Shown here piece by piece: positions 10,901-18,496 of a DNA stretch of 33,773 nucleotides. A model generated the notes under the pieces. The model was not told the origin of the DNA. It made no database searches and was given only the letters and a program-made list of their open reading frames with translations. Source of the DNA: Fibrobacter sp. GTDB taxonomy: Bacteria; Fibrobacterota; Fibrobacteria; Fibrobacterales; Fibrobacteraceae. The translations under genes were made by a program, and so were the position numbers. The stretch is from the NCBI GenBank assembly GCA_024689485.1, contig JAILDK010000033.1, positions 1-33,773 of the forward strand. The letters are read 5' to 3'. Position 1 is the stretch's first letter. Every line of letters begins with the position of its first letter.

Positions 10901-13712
10901 TCATACGGATTCAACGGACCCGGAATACTTTGCGGGTATTGACCTCACCAAGGGACCTCTTTACACAGGTTCGGAATCCTCTTACCTCGAAGAAGTGAAC
11001 GGCGTCACGGAAACGGCCTACACAAAGGATCCGTATGTAACGATCTTCTACCACGGCACGCATATCTACGGCTACCCGCCAGATTACGACGCCTCTTCGA
11101 GCGATCTTTCAATTACCCGTACCATCACGCTCGATTTCGTGACCCCATTTGAATCCCCGGCAACGTCCAAGGAAGATACGGTCAATACGGCAACGTACAG
11201 CGGCGAAAGCACCGTTTCTCCGTCGGGCTTCCTCGACGACTTCGAAGGCAACGGCGTTTCTTACTTCAGTTCGAATACGCAGTATGTGAACAAGTACGAC
11301 GATTACATATTCTCGATTTCCAAGAACCTCGCCTACGGCAACAACATGATTGACTGGGTTTCTTGGCACAATCATGGTGCGAATGCCAAGGGCAGTTACG
11401 ATTGCGCCTGTAAGGTCGTCCGTTCGAATGTGGAATGGGACTCCATTGTGACGCCGCTCGAAAAGCGTTACCTTGTGTTCAACAAGGATACTGCCAAGGC
11501 TTATGTCGGCAAGCGCGCCCAGGTAATCGTGACTTTGTACGATTCGACAGGTGCGGTCATTACGGATGACGACATCACGATTTCGCTCTCGGTCGAAGAT
11601 GGTTCCGCCTTCTTCTACACCTCGGCGACTGCGGATATCGCAACGACGTCTCTCACTCTCGTAAACGGCACCGCGACCTTCTACGTCACAAGCGATACGC
11701 CTCTCGAAACGATTCTGTACGCAAGCTCGATTTCTTCAAGTTCCAAGTACAATTACACGTCCGCCAAGGCAGTCCTTTTGATTGAAGAACTTCCGCCTTG
11801 GCCGATTATCGACTACGCGAAGATGCTCGACACGGATTGCGACAACGTTCCGGATCAGCTGCAGATTCTCTTGACCGCCTCCTATCAGAGCGGACAGAGC
11901 TTTAGCTCGGTTTCCTTCGAATACCGCGGCGATACGCTGAGCGTTTCGAGTGCAGACATTCAGGATTCGCTGATTACAGTCAACTTTACCCCGAAGGACA
12001 CTTCCGTGTACACGAACCCGGAAGGTTCCATCACGCTCGAAAGCAACATCAGCGGCGAAACGAAAACGCATACCGATTACTACCAGGACGGCATTTCTCC
12101 GACAGTGCTTTCGCTTTCCGTTTTGGAACGCTTGGATACCGCAACGGTGGACCGCATCTACATCCAGTTCTCGGAACCGATTTCCGCTCCGGGTCTCGCT
12201 TGGCCGCTCGCCCTGTACAACGCAAGCGGAAATCCGTTAGACATTACCCCAAGCGTCACCAGTTCCAAACTTTACAACGAAGCCTTGAACGTTTGGGAAT
12301 ACACGATTTCCTTTGACGCAAGCGGGAACTCCCTCATCACCGAAGGCATGAAGGGTCAGCTCCTTGCGTCCGCAACGATTACCGACAAATCGGGCAACGG
12401 CATTTCCACGCTCTGCACTCAGCCGATTCTCACGTTCACGCTCAAGATCATGCCGATTCCGCTCAAGTATGCAAGCATTTCGGACAGCGACGGAGACGGC
12501 CTCGCCGATCAGGTCTTTGCCGAATTTACGCAGACTGTCGACAGCCGTCACGCTCCGGACAGCGTCTCGGTCATCTTCGGCAGTGCCGTTCCAGAAACAC
12601 TTTGGACAAATTCCTTCAGCTGGAATTCCGAAGGAACCGAAGCGACAATCAAGCTCGATCCAGCATTTAAACTCGGCAACACGAACGGCAACTACTCGGG
12701 CATTTCTTCGAAGGGCGGCGACATCGTGGGCGCAGGTCTTTTGACCCAGCACAAGGGTAGCGGCGCCAACTACGAAAGCGATTCCACCCTCGCCGAAGAC
12801 AAGACGGGCCCTGTGATTGTCGCAGGAACGATCAACGAAGCAGGCTCCTTTGTTTCGCTTCTCGTCGAAGCCAGTGAACCGCTCGTCGTCGGAGACTCGA
12901 CCTTGAACCTGATCCAACGCGAACGCAGCGGTCCGGTGAACGTTTACGCCTACCGCTGGACTCTCGGATCGAATACGTTCAACATGCTCTACGAACAGAG
13001 CTCGGAAACCGCCGTCCAGGAAGGTGACCGCATCCGCTTCACACCGCAAGACGGAAGCCTCTTCCTCGACAAGAACGGCAACCAGCCCTCGCTTGAAAAT
13101 CCGTGGGCAACCGTTGCAGGTTCGGGCGATCCGCAGATTACGTTCGACGTCCACCCGGAAAATCCGGTTTCCGATGTTTCTTCGTCCAAGTCCGAAACCT
13201 GTACCGAAGCGAAGGAACCGTTCCGCCTGATCGTTTTGAACCAGGAAACGCGTAAGTGGGACATCTACGAAAAGGATCAACTCGTGGAAAGCGTCGACAC
13301 GAACGCCTATACATTCGACGGCATGCTTTACGTCATTGACATGGGCATTCCGCGCGGTACGAGCTTCGGCGAAGCTCCGGCATGGAAATCGATTCTCCTG
13401 AGCGTCGATATGCCGTTCTACACGAACCTCGGAACCTTCGTGAACCGTTATGACCGCGACTTCAACCTGACGCCGACGTATCTTTCGAGCGATAACCAGG
13501 TTGTGATGCGCTTGCAGTGGCTTTCGAACTGCACCAAGGGCCTTTCCTCGGAAAGCGGACGAGCCGTTGGTACAGGCGCATACATCGCCAAGATCGATAT
13601 CGGAGCGAAGTTCATTCCGAATACTGAACTGGACGACGAACTTGTCAAGCGCTTCTCGTCGAAGGATAGTTACACAAAGACGCAAACTTTTGGCATCCGC
13701 CGCGTCCAATAA
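7974..13712 (+). CDS. Giant multi-domain GH9 endoglucanase (cellulase), 1912 aa
   Basis: A secreted GH9 cellulase paralogous to its upstream neighbour. The signal peptide (MVRLIFLLL..., cleavage near residue 17) precedes an Ig-like N-terminal domain (about 46-150, RVNQIGFRP) and the GH9 barrel (about 155-650). Catalytic motifs are WHDCGDH with Asp204/Asp207, HPHNR at 587-591, and DWNDYTATET with Asp630 and Glu635. Two fibronectin III-like domains (about 659-755 and 758-852) and a beta module with CBM3-like spacing (about 853-1045) follow. A bacterial Ig (Big-1/invasin-like) domain at about 1157-1270 has no evident counterpart in the first enzyme. Asp-rich loops begin at 1286 and 1504, and the tail (about 1841-1912) ends FGIRRVQ. 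A duplication with later domain exchange is the simplest history. Substrate specificity cannot be read from sequence alone. Confidence 0.95.
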   Translation: MVRLIFLLLTLAAVLFADDRIPNIDFTCDTCSRRYLDSLNVYDRPVIRVNQIGFRPSDNHKFAVVADPTATTFKVVDASSGASAWEGNLTALGNWTKPGIWVNGAFNSISAVYEFGDTTSSGKEDLYSADFSGLTSPGTYFVVVGQDTSFNFIINEYLFNAVFETTLKFFGIQRCGNTNSHIHGACHTKDGSAIGHDLSGGWHDCGDHFKVSQTLGYAAFVLSIAYNVYSERAEDRFGASYADTVTTDGIPDILWEAKIGVDWIYKMYKASKADGLIEQGDMYHSVAVSSADHQFWDVPEHQDAQSTAKGGAPRPVAAGIGTNAAGMFAAAMAFFAVGWEMYEDDNYSDSLIAAAADIYKNIIAKYAPDGKNTDNLEGFYTGGGPLYDDAAAAALALWYATKDTTYAYDLYKNPAINNNASNYKYNLPYFRGGYMGHTSGFYPGGWMTDYENIHAYVLFAFDKLILPTVAKAQSYGISSEERDTLLTRIIATMTRLTDDGTQGDSTVSTNPYGSFTIVPPYNLVWTSSDWGFNRYNMGAANAVFMLYDMTGDEQYLNVALDNFYYNMGANPWGLSFIMGAGTRNENHPHNRAANPDGYNAGGMPYEYTCPKGALMGGSAPEKTLKDDWNDYTATETCIDFTSQFVIPGLSLSKKVPEDVDGPVFSNIAGTAITDTSAVISWNTDERAIVTVYYATTPDAAKVDSVTATAGVGGSVTITGLTSGTTYYFYLVGHDVKQNYTTDDNHGQWYSWTQTTTAVDISGVTICQVTNNSAHVYWWTGDVAMNGLVQYGTSSAALSSSTVADSGKAVRFHEAILTDLDPGQTYYFDVVSGATTENNSGSHYSFTTSSEATFVDFRVYVKPANKNSSCTDWKSCNTFFVIVTNSDTLPYSDVELRFYLNQSVSATGWGQLAKVSYDDASTMSLSYGAAQFDATSGGYYLPITLEGTIGVSSSFQFEMQFTNATYGDLDGSWSLRAHTDSTDPEYFAGIDLTKGPLYTGSESSYLEEVNGVTETAYTKDPYVTIFYHGTHIYGYPPDYDASSSDLSITRTITLDFVTPFESPATSKEDTVNTATYSGESTVSPSGFLDDFEGNGVSYFSSNTQYVNKYDDYIFSISKNLAYGNNMIDWVSWHNHGANAKGSYDCACKVVRSNVEWDSIVTPLEKRYLVFNKDTAKAYVGKRAQVIVTLYDSTGAVITDDDITISLSVEDGSAFFYTSATADIATTSLTLVNGTATFYVTSDTPLETILYASSISSSSKYNYTSAKAVLLIEELPPWPIIDYAKMLDTDCDNVPDQLQILLTASYQSGQSFSSVSFEYRGDTLSVSSADIQDSLITVNFTPKDTSVYTNPEGSITLESNISGETKTHTDYYQDGISPTVLSLSVLERLDTATVDRIYIQFSEPISAPGLAWPLALYNASGNPLDITPSVTSSKLYNEALNVWEYTISFDASGNSLITEGMKGQLLASATITDKSGNGISTLCTQPILTFTLKIMPIPLKYASISDSDGDGLADQVFAEFTQTVDSRHAPDSVSVIFGSAVPETLWTNSFSWNSEGTEATIKLDPAFKLGNTNGNYSGISSKGGDIVGAGLLTQHKGSGANYESDSTLAEDKTGPVIVAGTINEAGSFVSLLVEASEPLVVGDSTLNLIQRERSGPVNVYAYRWTLGSNTFNMLYEQSSETAVQEGDRIRFTPQDGSLFLDKNGNQPSLENPWATVAGSGDPQITFDVHPENPVSDVSSSKSETCTEAKEPFRLIVLNQETRKWDIYEKDQLVESVDTNAYTFDGMLYVIDMGIPRGTSFGEAPAWKSILLSVDMPFYTNLGTFVNRYDRDFNLTPTYLSSDNQVVMRLQWLSNCTKGLSSESGRAVGTGAYIAKIDIGAKFIPNTELDDELVKRFSSKDSYTKTQTFGIRRVQ

Positions 13713-13734
13713 TTTCCTTTTTCTACTAAATTTG

Positions 13735-13763
13735 AAGTACGCCGTATCTGGCGTACTTTTTTT
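13735..13763 (+). terminator. Intrinsic terminator after second GH9 gene
   Basis: A perfect 9-bp stem (13735-13743 with 13750-13758, loop GTATCT) is followed by T residues through 13763, starting 23 bases after the GH9 stop. It separates the cellulase from the sensor-kinase operon. Confidence 0.9.
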
Positions 13764-13796
13764 GATTAAATTGTTTCGGTAGGGAAATTTTCAAGA

Positions 13797-16040
13797 ATGG
13801 AAGCATTTGAATTCAGCGTACACTTTTTGCATGGGTTTATCGCCCTTCTGACTTGTATTGCTCTGCTTCCCATGATCCTTTCGACGATTCTTTCGAATAC
13901 GTTCGCAAAGCATCTTCAAAGAAATCTTGTCTACTTGCTGATTCTGAACATTTTCTGGAATGTTCTGGCGTTCGTGGAGCAGCTCCCCCGCGTTTATGTT
14001 TCCGATGAAATTCGCTATACCGTCTACATTCTAGGCGTCCTTTGCTGGGTGCAGTACGGTTATGCGATCTACCGCGTCATCTGCGGAATTGCAGGTGAAA
14101 ACCTGAAGCCGATTTGGCGAAAAATTCGCGTTTTTCTTAACATTTGGAATGTCATCGGTGTCGCCGTTTGTCTCGTCGCCGGTTTTACGGGAAACTTTTA
14201 CACCGGCATCGTTTCAACGTGGTACGGTTTTACAGCCGCGAACTCGGCTTTTGCGAACATCGCGATTTTAATTTTCCTGATTATTCCGGTCTTCCTTTCC
14301 GCGATCATCTCTTACCAGCAGATGCATTTCACCAATGCGGAAAAGATTTTCCGTTCGATTTTCGTGGCGCAAATGACCGCCATCGTCGCGGGCTTTACCA
14401 TGGACGCGATCCTTCCGGCCTTGGGACTTTTCATCTACGGCGAAAGCGCTTCGATTTTCCTCTTTGTCATTACCTTTTTCCTGTACCGCGCCAATACGAT
14501 TCTTGCCCGCACAGGCATCGACATGCCAAAGTCCTTAAAACACGTGATTCAGGAACTGGACGAAGGCATTCTCATTTTGAATTCCAACGGCAAGATTGAA
14601 CTTTCGAACCGCGCAGCCTGCAAACTTTTTGGCGTCGGCGAAAAAGCGCTCCTTCAAAAATCGATTACGCAGTTCATTCCGGACATCACTGTTCTCGGAC
14701 CGATGAGCAACATTCCGATTTACCTCAAGAACAATTCCGTTTCGGCGAACATCACCATTACACCGCTCGCCTCAAACGGAATTCTCTACGGCTACAAGGC
14801 ACTCTTGCGAGACCTTCGCAAAAACGACGACATGCAGCAGAGGTTCTCCCGCTTGCAGGCGGAATTCAACGATGAACGCGACGCGATCCGCCTGCGCATT
14901 GTGAATTTGCAACAGCTCTATCAGCAGCAACAGATCTTCTTGAATTCTCTCTTGAACAATCTTCCGTCGCGCCTTTGGGCAAAAAATTTGAAGGGAGCTT
15001 ACACCCAGCAGAACAACAAGGATATCGCGGTCCGCGGAAACATCAAGAGCCACATCGAAGAACCGATCTTTACCCCGCAAGAAGCCCAGGCGATGGAAAG
15101 CCCCGGTAAGATTGTCGTGCAAAACGAAACGACCGTCGACGAGAACGGCAAGAAGCACTGGGAAAAGCACACCGTGGTTCCTTTGTACGATGAAGCGTTC
15201 CGCATCAAAGGCGTCCTCGGCCTGATCGAAGACACGACAGACTTCCACGCTCTCGAAGAAGAACGTAACCAGCTCCGTGAAAACCTCGTCAAGGCTTCCA
15301 CCTTCGAAGACATGAGCAACGTCGCCGGCGGTCTCGCCCACGACTTCAACAACTTGCTCGCCGGCATTATCGGTTACCGTGACCTCGCCGAAGCCACGCT
15401 ACCCAAGTCCGAAGACTGCGCCCGTACACAAAAGTACCTGGGCAACATGCAAAAGTCTTTGACGAACGCAACAGAACTCGTCAAACGCACCTACGACCAG
15501 CTCAAGGAACGCCAGGGCGACCAGAAGAACGTCGCCGTCAATTTCAACGTGGGACTTGTCTTCGACGAAGTGCGCAATGCGCTTTCCGCAACGCTTCCAG
15601 ACAACATTCAGATTATCAAGAATTCGACAGACGACATGATCGCCTTCGGCAACCAGACCGACTTCCACCGGATTATGCTGAACATGGGCAAGAACGCCAT
15701 TCTCGCCATGAAGGACGGCGGAACGCTCACTTACGGCTGCCGCGAAGTCGATGTCGCCGAACAGATTGTGACCCAGTTCTCCACGATTCCCGCTGGAAAG
15801 TACCTCTACATTTCCGTCAAGGATACGGGAGCCGGCATGACGCCCGACGTGGTCAAGCACATCTTTACCCCGTACTTCACGACCCGTGCACCGGGCCAGG
15901 GCATGGGAATTGGCCTTGCAGTCGCCATGCGACTCACAAAAGCGGCCGGTGCGCATTTGAATCTGGAAACAACAATCGGAAAAGGAACTAAATTTATCTT
16001 GTATTGGCCTATCGCTAAAAAAATGGGAGGAAATGCTTAA
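13797..16040 (+). CDS. Membrane-bound sensor histidine kinase with 7TM-like N-terminus and PAS domains
   Basis: Autophosphorylating sensor of a two-component system, 747 aa. The N-terminal 240 residues contain about seven hydrophobic segments (near 8-30, 42-62, 72-95, 113-133, 150-178, 192-214 and 216-235), like the 7TM sensor regions of some kinases. A PAS-like domain (about 247-340), a coiled coil (about 345-380) and a second PAS-like region (to about 495) follow. The phosphoacceptor is His515 in GGLAHDFNNLL. The ATPase domain shows the N box (MLNMGKNAILAM), DTGAGM and GQGMGIGLAVA. AGGGA lies 11 bases before the ATG... read here as AGGGA at 13781-13785. Its stop overlaps the next ATG as TAATG, so it is translationally coupled to the receiver protein, the obvious partner. 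The signal it senses is unknown. Confidence 0.93.
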   Translation: MEAFEFSVHFLHGFIALLTCIALLPMILSTILSNTFAKHLQRNLVYLLILNIFWNVLAFVEQLPRVYVSDEIRYTVYILGVLCWVQYGYAIYRVICGIAGENLKPIWRKIRVFLNIWNVIGVAVCLVAGFTGNFYTGIVSTWYGFTAANSAFANIAILIFLIIPVFLSAIISYQQMHFTNAEKIFRSIFVAQMTAIVAGFTMDAILPALGLFIYGESASIFLFVITFFLYRANTILARTGIDMPKSLKHVIQELDEGILILNSNGKIELSNRAACKLFGVGEKALLQKSITQFIPDITVLGPMSNIPIYLKNNSVSANITITPLASNGILYGYKALLRDLRKNDDMQQRFSRLQAEFNDERDAIRLRIVNLQQLYQQQQIFLNSLLNNLPSRLWAKNLKGAYTQQNNKDIAVRGNIKSHIEEPIFTPQEAQAMESPGKIVVQNETTVDENGKKHWEKHTVVPLYDEAFRIKGVLGLIEDTTDFHALEEERNQLRENLVKASTFEDMSNVAGGLAHDFNNLLAGIIGYRDLAEATLPKSEDCARTQKYLGNMQKSLTNATELVKRTYDQLKERQGDQKNVAVNFNVGLVFDEVRNALSATLPDNIQIIKNSTDDMIAFGNQTDFHRIMLNMGKNAILAMKDGGTLTYGCREVDVAEQIVTQFSTIPAGKYLYISVKDTGAGMTPDVVKHIFTPYFTTRAPGQGMGIGLAVAMRLTKAAGAHLNLETTIGKGTKFILYWPIAKKMGGNA

Positions 16041-16414
16041 TGCCTAAAGTACTTATCATCGACGACGAAGAAGATATTCGTTCCGTCTTGAAGGACATGC
16101 TCGGCATGTCTGGTTATGACGTGGATACCGCCGAAGATGGCCGCAAGGCAAAAGAACTCTACGACAAGACGGATTATGACGTAGTCATCACCGACATCAT
16201 CATGCCGGAACAGGATGGCTTTGAAGTGATTTTGGACTATCGTAACAAGAACCAGCTCGACCGCATTATCGCAATCAGCGGCGGCGGACGTACTTCTTCG
16301 GAAGACTACCTGAACATCGCAAGCCACTTTGGCGTGTCTTCGATTTTCTCCAAGCCGCCTAACTACAAGGACCTGATTGCCAAGGTTGACGAAATCGTTG
16401 CTTCTCACGCTTAA
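16040..16414 (+). CDS. Single-domain response regulator (CheY-like receiver)
   Basis: A 124-aa receiver with no output domain. Key residues are intact: the acidic pair Asp8/Asp9, phosphoacceptor Asp52 in VVITDIIMP, Ser80 at the Thr/Ser switch position and Lys105 in FSKPP. It overlaps the kinase stop by one base (TAATG) and is followed 14 bases later by the sigma-54 activator. It probably takes phosphate from the upstream kinase and either acts by protein contact or passes phosphate on; the latter is inference. Confidence 0.92.
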   Translation: MPKVLIIDDEEDIRSVLKDMLGMSGYDVDTAEDGRKAKELYDKTDYDVVITDIIMPEQDGFEVILDYRNKNQLDRIIAISGGGRTSSEDYLNIASHFGVSSIFSKPPNYKDLIAKVDEIVASHA

Positions 16415-16428
16415 GGATTAGCAAACTG

Positions 16429-17853
16429 ATGAACGTCCTGTTGGCAGACGCAGACAGGAGGGTGATAGACCATGTGACTTCCACGTGGTCCCTTTCTGAC
16501 GTGTCTTTATTTACAGTTTCGAACTCGACAGCCCTTTTCAACACCATTGAAGAAAACCATATCGACTTTGCATTTGTCGATATTTCCCTGCTGTTGCATA
16601 AAGACGTCGATGTCATCAGTTTCTTAAAATCGCACAATCCCGAAGCAGAGGTGGTACTTCTTTGTACACAATCCACGGCGAAGGATGCAGAAAAAGCCCT
16701 TTCCCATGGAGCGGCTTCGTACCTCGTCAAGCCTGTCGAAGTCCGCACCTTAGAAGATGTCGCCAAAAAGTATTTGCAGGGCCTCGAACATTCGAGCAGC
16801 TACCGTGAACTGCAAGATCATTTGCTCGGCAACCTTCTCGGCGATACGCCCGAGATGCAAAAGATTCTCCGTCTGCTGAACAAGGTCGCTCCGACGACGA
16901 GTTCCGTGCTGATCACAGGCGAATCCGGTTCGGGTAAGGAATTCCTCGCCCGCATCGTGCACCGTCTTTCGAAGCGCGCGAACGAACCGTTTGTCGCCGT
17001 GAACTGTAGCGCGATTCCGGAGAACCTGGTCGAAAGCGAACTCTTCGGCAGTAAAAAAGGATCCTTCACCGGTGCAACCGCCGACAAGAAAGGTCTTTTT
17101 GAAGAAGCGAACGGCGGAACCCTTTTCCTCGATGAAATCGGCGATCTTTCGCTCGCCACGCAGGTGAAGCTTTTGCGCTTTTTGCAGAGCCACGAAACCC
17201 GCCGAGTCGGTGAAACGGAAACGCGTTACCTGGACGTTCGCATTATTGCGGCGACGAACGCAGACCTTGCAGAAGCGATGGCGAACAAGACCTTCCGCGA
17301 AGATCTTTACTACCGTCTGAACACCTTCCATTTGAACGTTCCGCCACTCCGAGAACGCCGTTCGACGATTCCGAACCTCGTCAAATACTTTATTCTGAAA
17401 TTCGAAAAAGATCAGAACAAACTGATTCAAAAGATCGAGCCTGCCGCGCAAATGGCACTCGCGACTTACAACTATCCGGGCAACGTCCGCGAACTCGAAA
17501 ACATTATCGAACACGCGCTCGTGCTTTCCGAAAACGGAACGATCCGCTTAGAAGATTTGCCCGAAGAATTAAGTTCGCAACCTTTGCGCCAGAACAAGGA
17601 TCTTTTGCCGGCTCCGAAAAAGCACGTTCCTTCCAACGAAGAACCTTTCGAATCCGTACAAAGTAATTCCGAAGTCAAAGCGATCGGTTACGGAAATCCG
17701 GAAGAAATAATCACTCTCGACGAATTGGAAAAACGTCACATTCTGCACGCGCTCGACGTTTGCAAAGGCAACAAGACCGAAGTCGCAGAACGTTTGGGCA
17801 TTAGCCGTGCCACGCTTTGGCGCAAGCTCAAAGATCACAAAATCGAAATTTGA
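16429..17853 (+). CDS. NtrC-family sigma-54-dependent response regulator
   Basis: A 474-aa enhancer-binding transcription activator. The N-terminal receiver (1-120) has its phosphoacceptor at Asp51 in FAFVDIS. The AAA+ domain (about 135-375) has Walker A GESGSGKE at 164-171, the sigma-54 contact loop as GSFTGA at 211-216 (the canonical second residue is Ala), Walker B GGTLFLDEI, and a conserved arginine region near LRERRSTIPNL. A Fis-type helix-turn-helix closes the protein (about 445-470, TEVAERLGISRATLWRKL). The RBS TAAGGA overlaps the preceding stop. It is the likely transcriptional output of the kinase/receiver operon. No clear sigma-54 promoter was seen by eye upstream of nearby genes, so its targets are probably elsewhere. 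The receiver lacks a conventional acidic pair after the first strand (LLADADRR), but Asp7 and Asp9 may serve. Confidence 0.94.
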   Translation: MNVLLADADRRVIDHVTSTWSLSDVSLFTVSNSTALFNTIEENHIDFAFVDISLLLHKDVDVISFLKSHNPEAEVVLLCTQSTAKDAEKALSHGAASYLVKPVEVRTLEDVAKKYLQGLEHSSSYRELQDHLLGNLLGDTPEMQKILRLLNKVAPTTSSVLITGESGSGKEFLARIVHRLSKRANEPFVAVNCSAIPENLVESELFGSKKGSFTGATADKKGLFEEANGGTLFLDEIGDLSLATQVKLLRFLQSHETRRVGETETRYLDVRIIAATNADLAEAMANKTFREDLYYRLNTFHLNVPPLRERRSTIPNLVKYFILKFEKDQNKLIQKIEPAAQMALATYNYPGNVRELENIIEHALVLSENGTIRLEDLPEELSSQPLRQNKDLLPAPKKHVPSNEEPFESVQSNSEVKAIGYGNPEEIITLDELEKRHILHALDVCKGNKTEVAERLGISRATLWRKLKDHKIEI

Positions 17854-17856
17854 TTT

Positions 17857-18492
17857 TTACTTGACGCAGCGAACCGAAAACCCAAAGGTTTTCGGTTTTG
17901 TCATATAGGCGAATCCCATCGATTTGGAACTCATGTACCAGACATTCGCCTCTTCGCCTTCGGCGCTTGCGCTCCAGAAGAATGCGATTTTGCTCAAATT
18001 TCCATAATTGCCGTCGTCAAAGCGATTGCCGGCAGGCATGGCGCTGAATTTGAGAGTATCGTTGCCGTTTGTTTCCCCCGACCAGCCGTAATCCGTTTTT
18101 AAAAGATAGGCGGCGTTAAAGTCCGCACCGGCTGCGGTCCAGAGGCTTTCAAAATCTTCGTCTGTGGGCAGGCGATATCCTGCAGGGCAAGCTTTGATCG
18201 CCGCGTCCCAGGTATAAAGCCTTCCGTAAGCCATGCAGTTGTTTTCGTCTTCGGCGTAGCAGTAGCTGTCGGGAGCATTGAAATTCAGATTGTCGGCGAT
18301 CCATTCGCGGCCGGCAATTTTCACCGTGCGATACTTTTGCTTGTCGCGGGAATCCGTCAATTCCGACTTTTTCAGTTTTGCAACCTTTGCCGTTTTTGCC
18401 TTGGAAGGTTTGGAAGCCTTTGAGGTTTTTGCCGCTTCGGATGTGCAGAACAAAAGCAGAAGCAAGCAAAGAAGGATCTTGACGGATTTCAT
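17857..18492 (-). CDS. Secreted FISUMP-domain protein with Lys-rich linker
   Basis: The 211-aa product has a signal peptide (MKSVKILLCLLLLLFCTSEA), a basic Lys/Ala/Ser/Thr segment (about 21-42) and a FISUMP domain (about 43-211) with the family landmarks TVKIAGREWIADNLNF, YGRLYTWDAA, CPAGYRLPTDEDF, FWSAS and SVRCVK. FISUMP domains are abundant in Fibrobacter secreted proteins; their molecular role is not established. The ATG at 18492 is chosen because it follows the upstream methyltransferase stop by four bases with a purine-rich GAAGTGGGG before it. A TTG at 18510 would add six residues lacking signal character. It is last in a tight operon with nrdR and a methyltransferase gene. The stop is three bases from the stop of the convergent NtrC-type gene. 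Confidence 0.88.
   Translation of the reverse strand: MKSVKILLCLLLLLFCTSEAAKTSKASKPSKAKTAKVAKLKKSELTDSRDKQKYRTVKIAGREWIADNLNFNAPDSYCYAEDENNCMAYGRLYTWDAAIKACPAGYRLPTDEDFESLWTAAGADFNAAYLLKTDYGWSGETNGNDTLKFSAMPAGNRFDDGNYGNLSKIAFFWSASAEGEEANVWYMSSKSMGFAYMTKPKTFGFSVRCVK
17872..17899 (+). terminator. Intrinsic terminator of signalling operon, inside convergent gene
   Basis: An 11-bp perfect stem (17872-17882 with 17887-17897, loop CAAA) ends in TTTT at 17896-17899, 19 bases after the NtrC-type gene's stop. It lies wholly within the last codons of the convergent FISUMP gene (residues around PKTFGFSV). No T tract follows it on the minus strand, so it should act only on the plus-strand operon. Confidence 0.8.
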
Positions 18493-18496
18493 TCGA

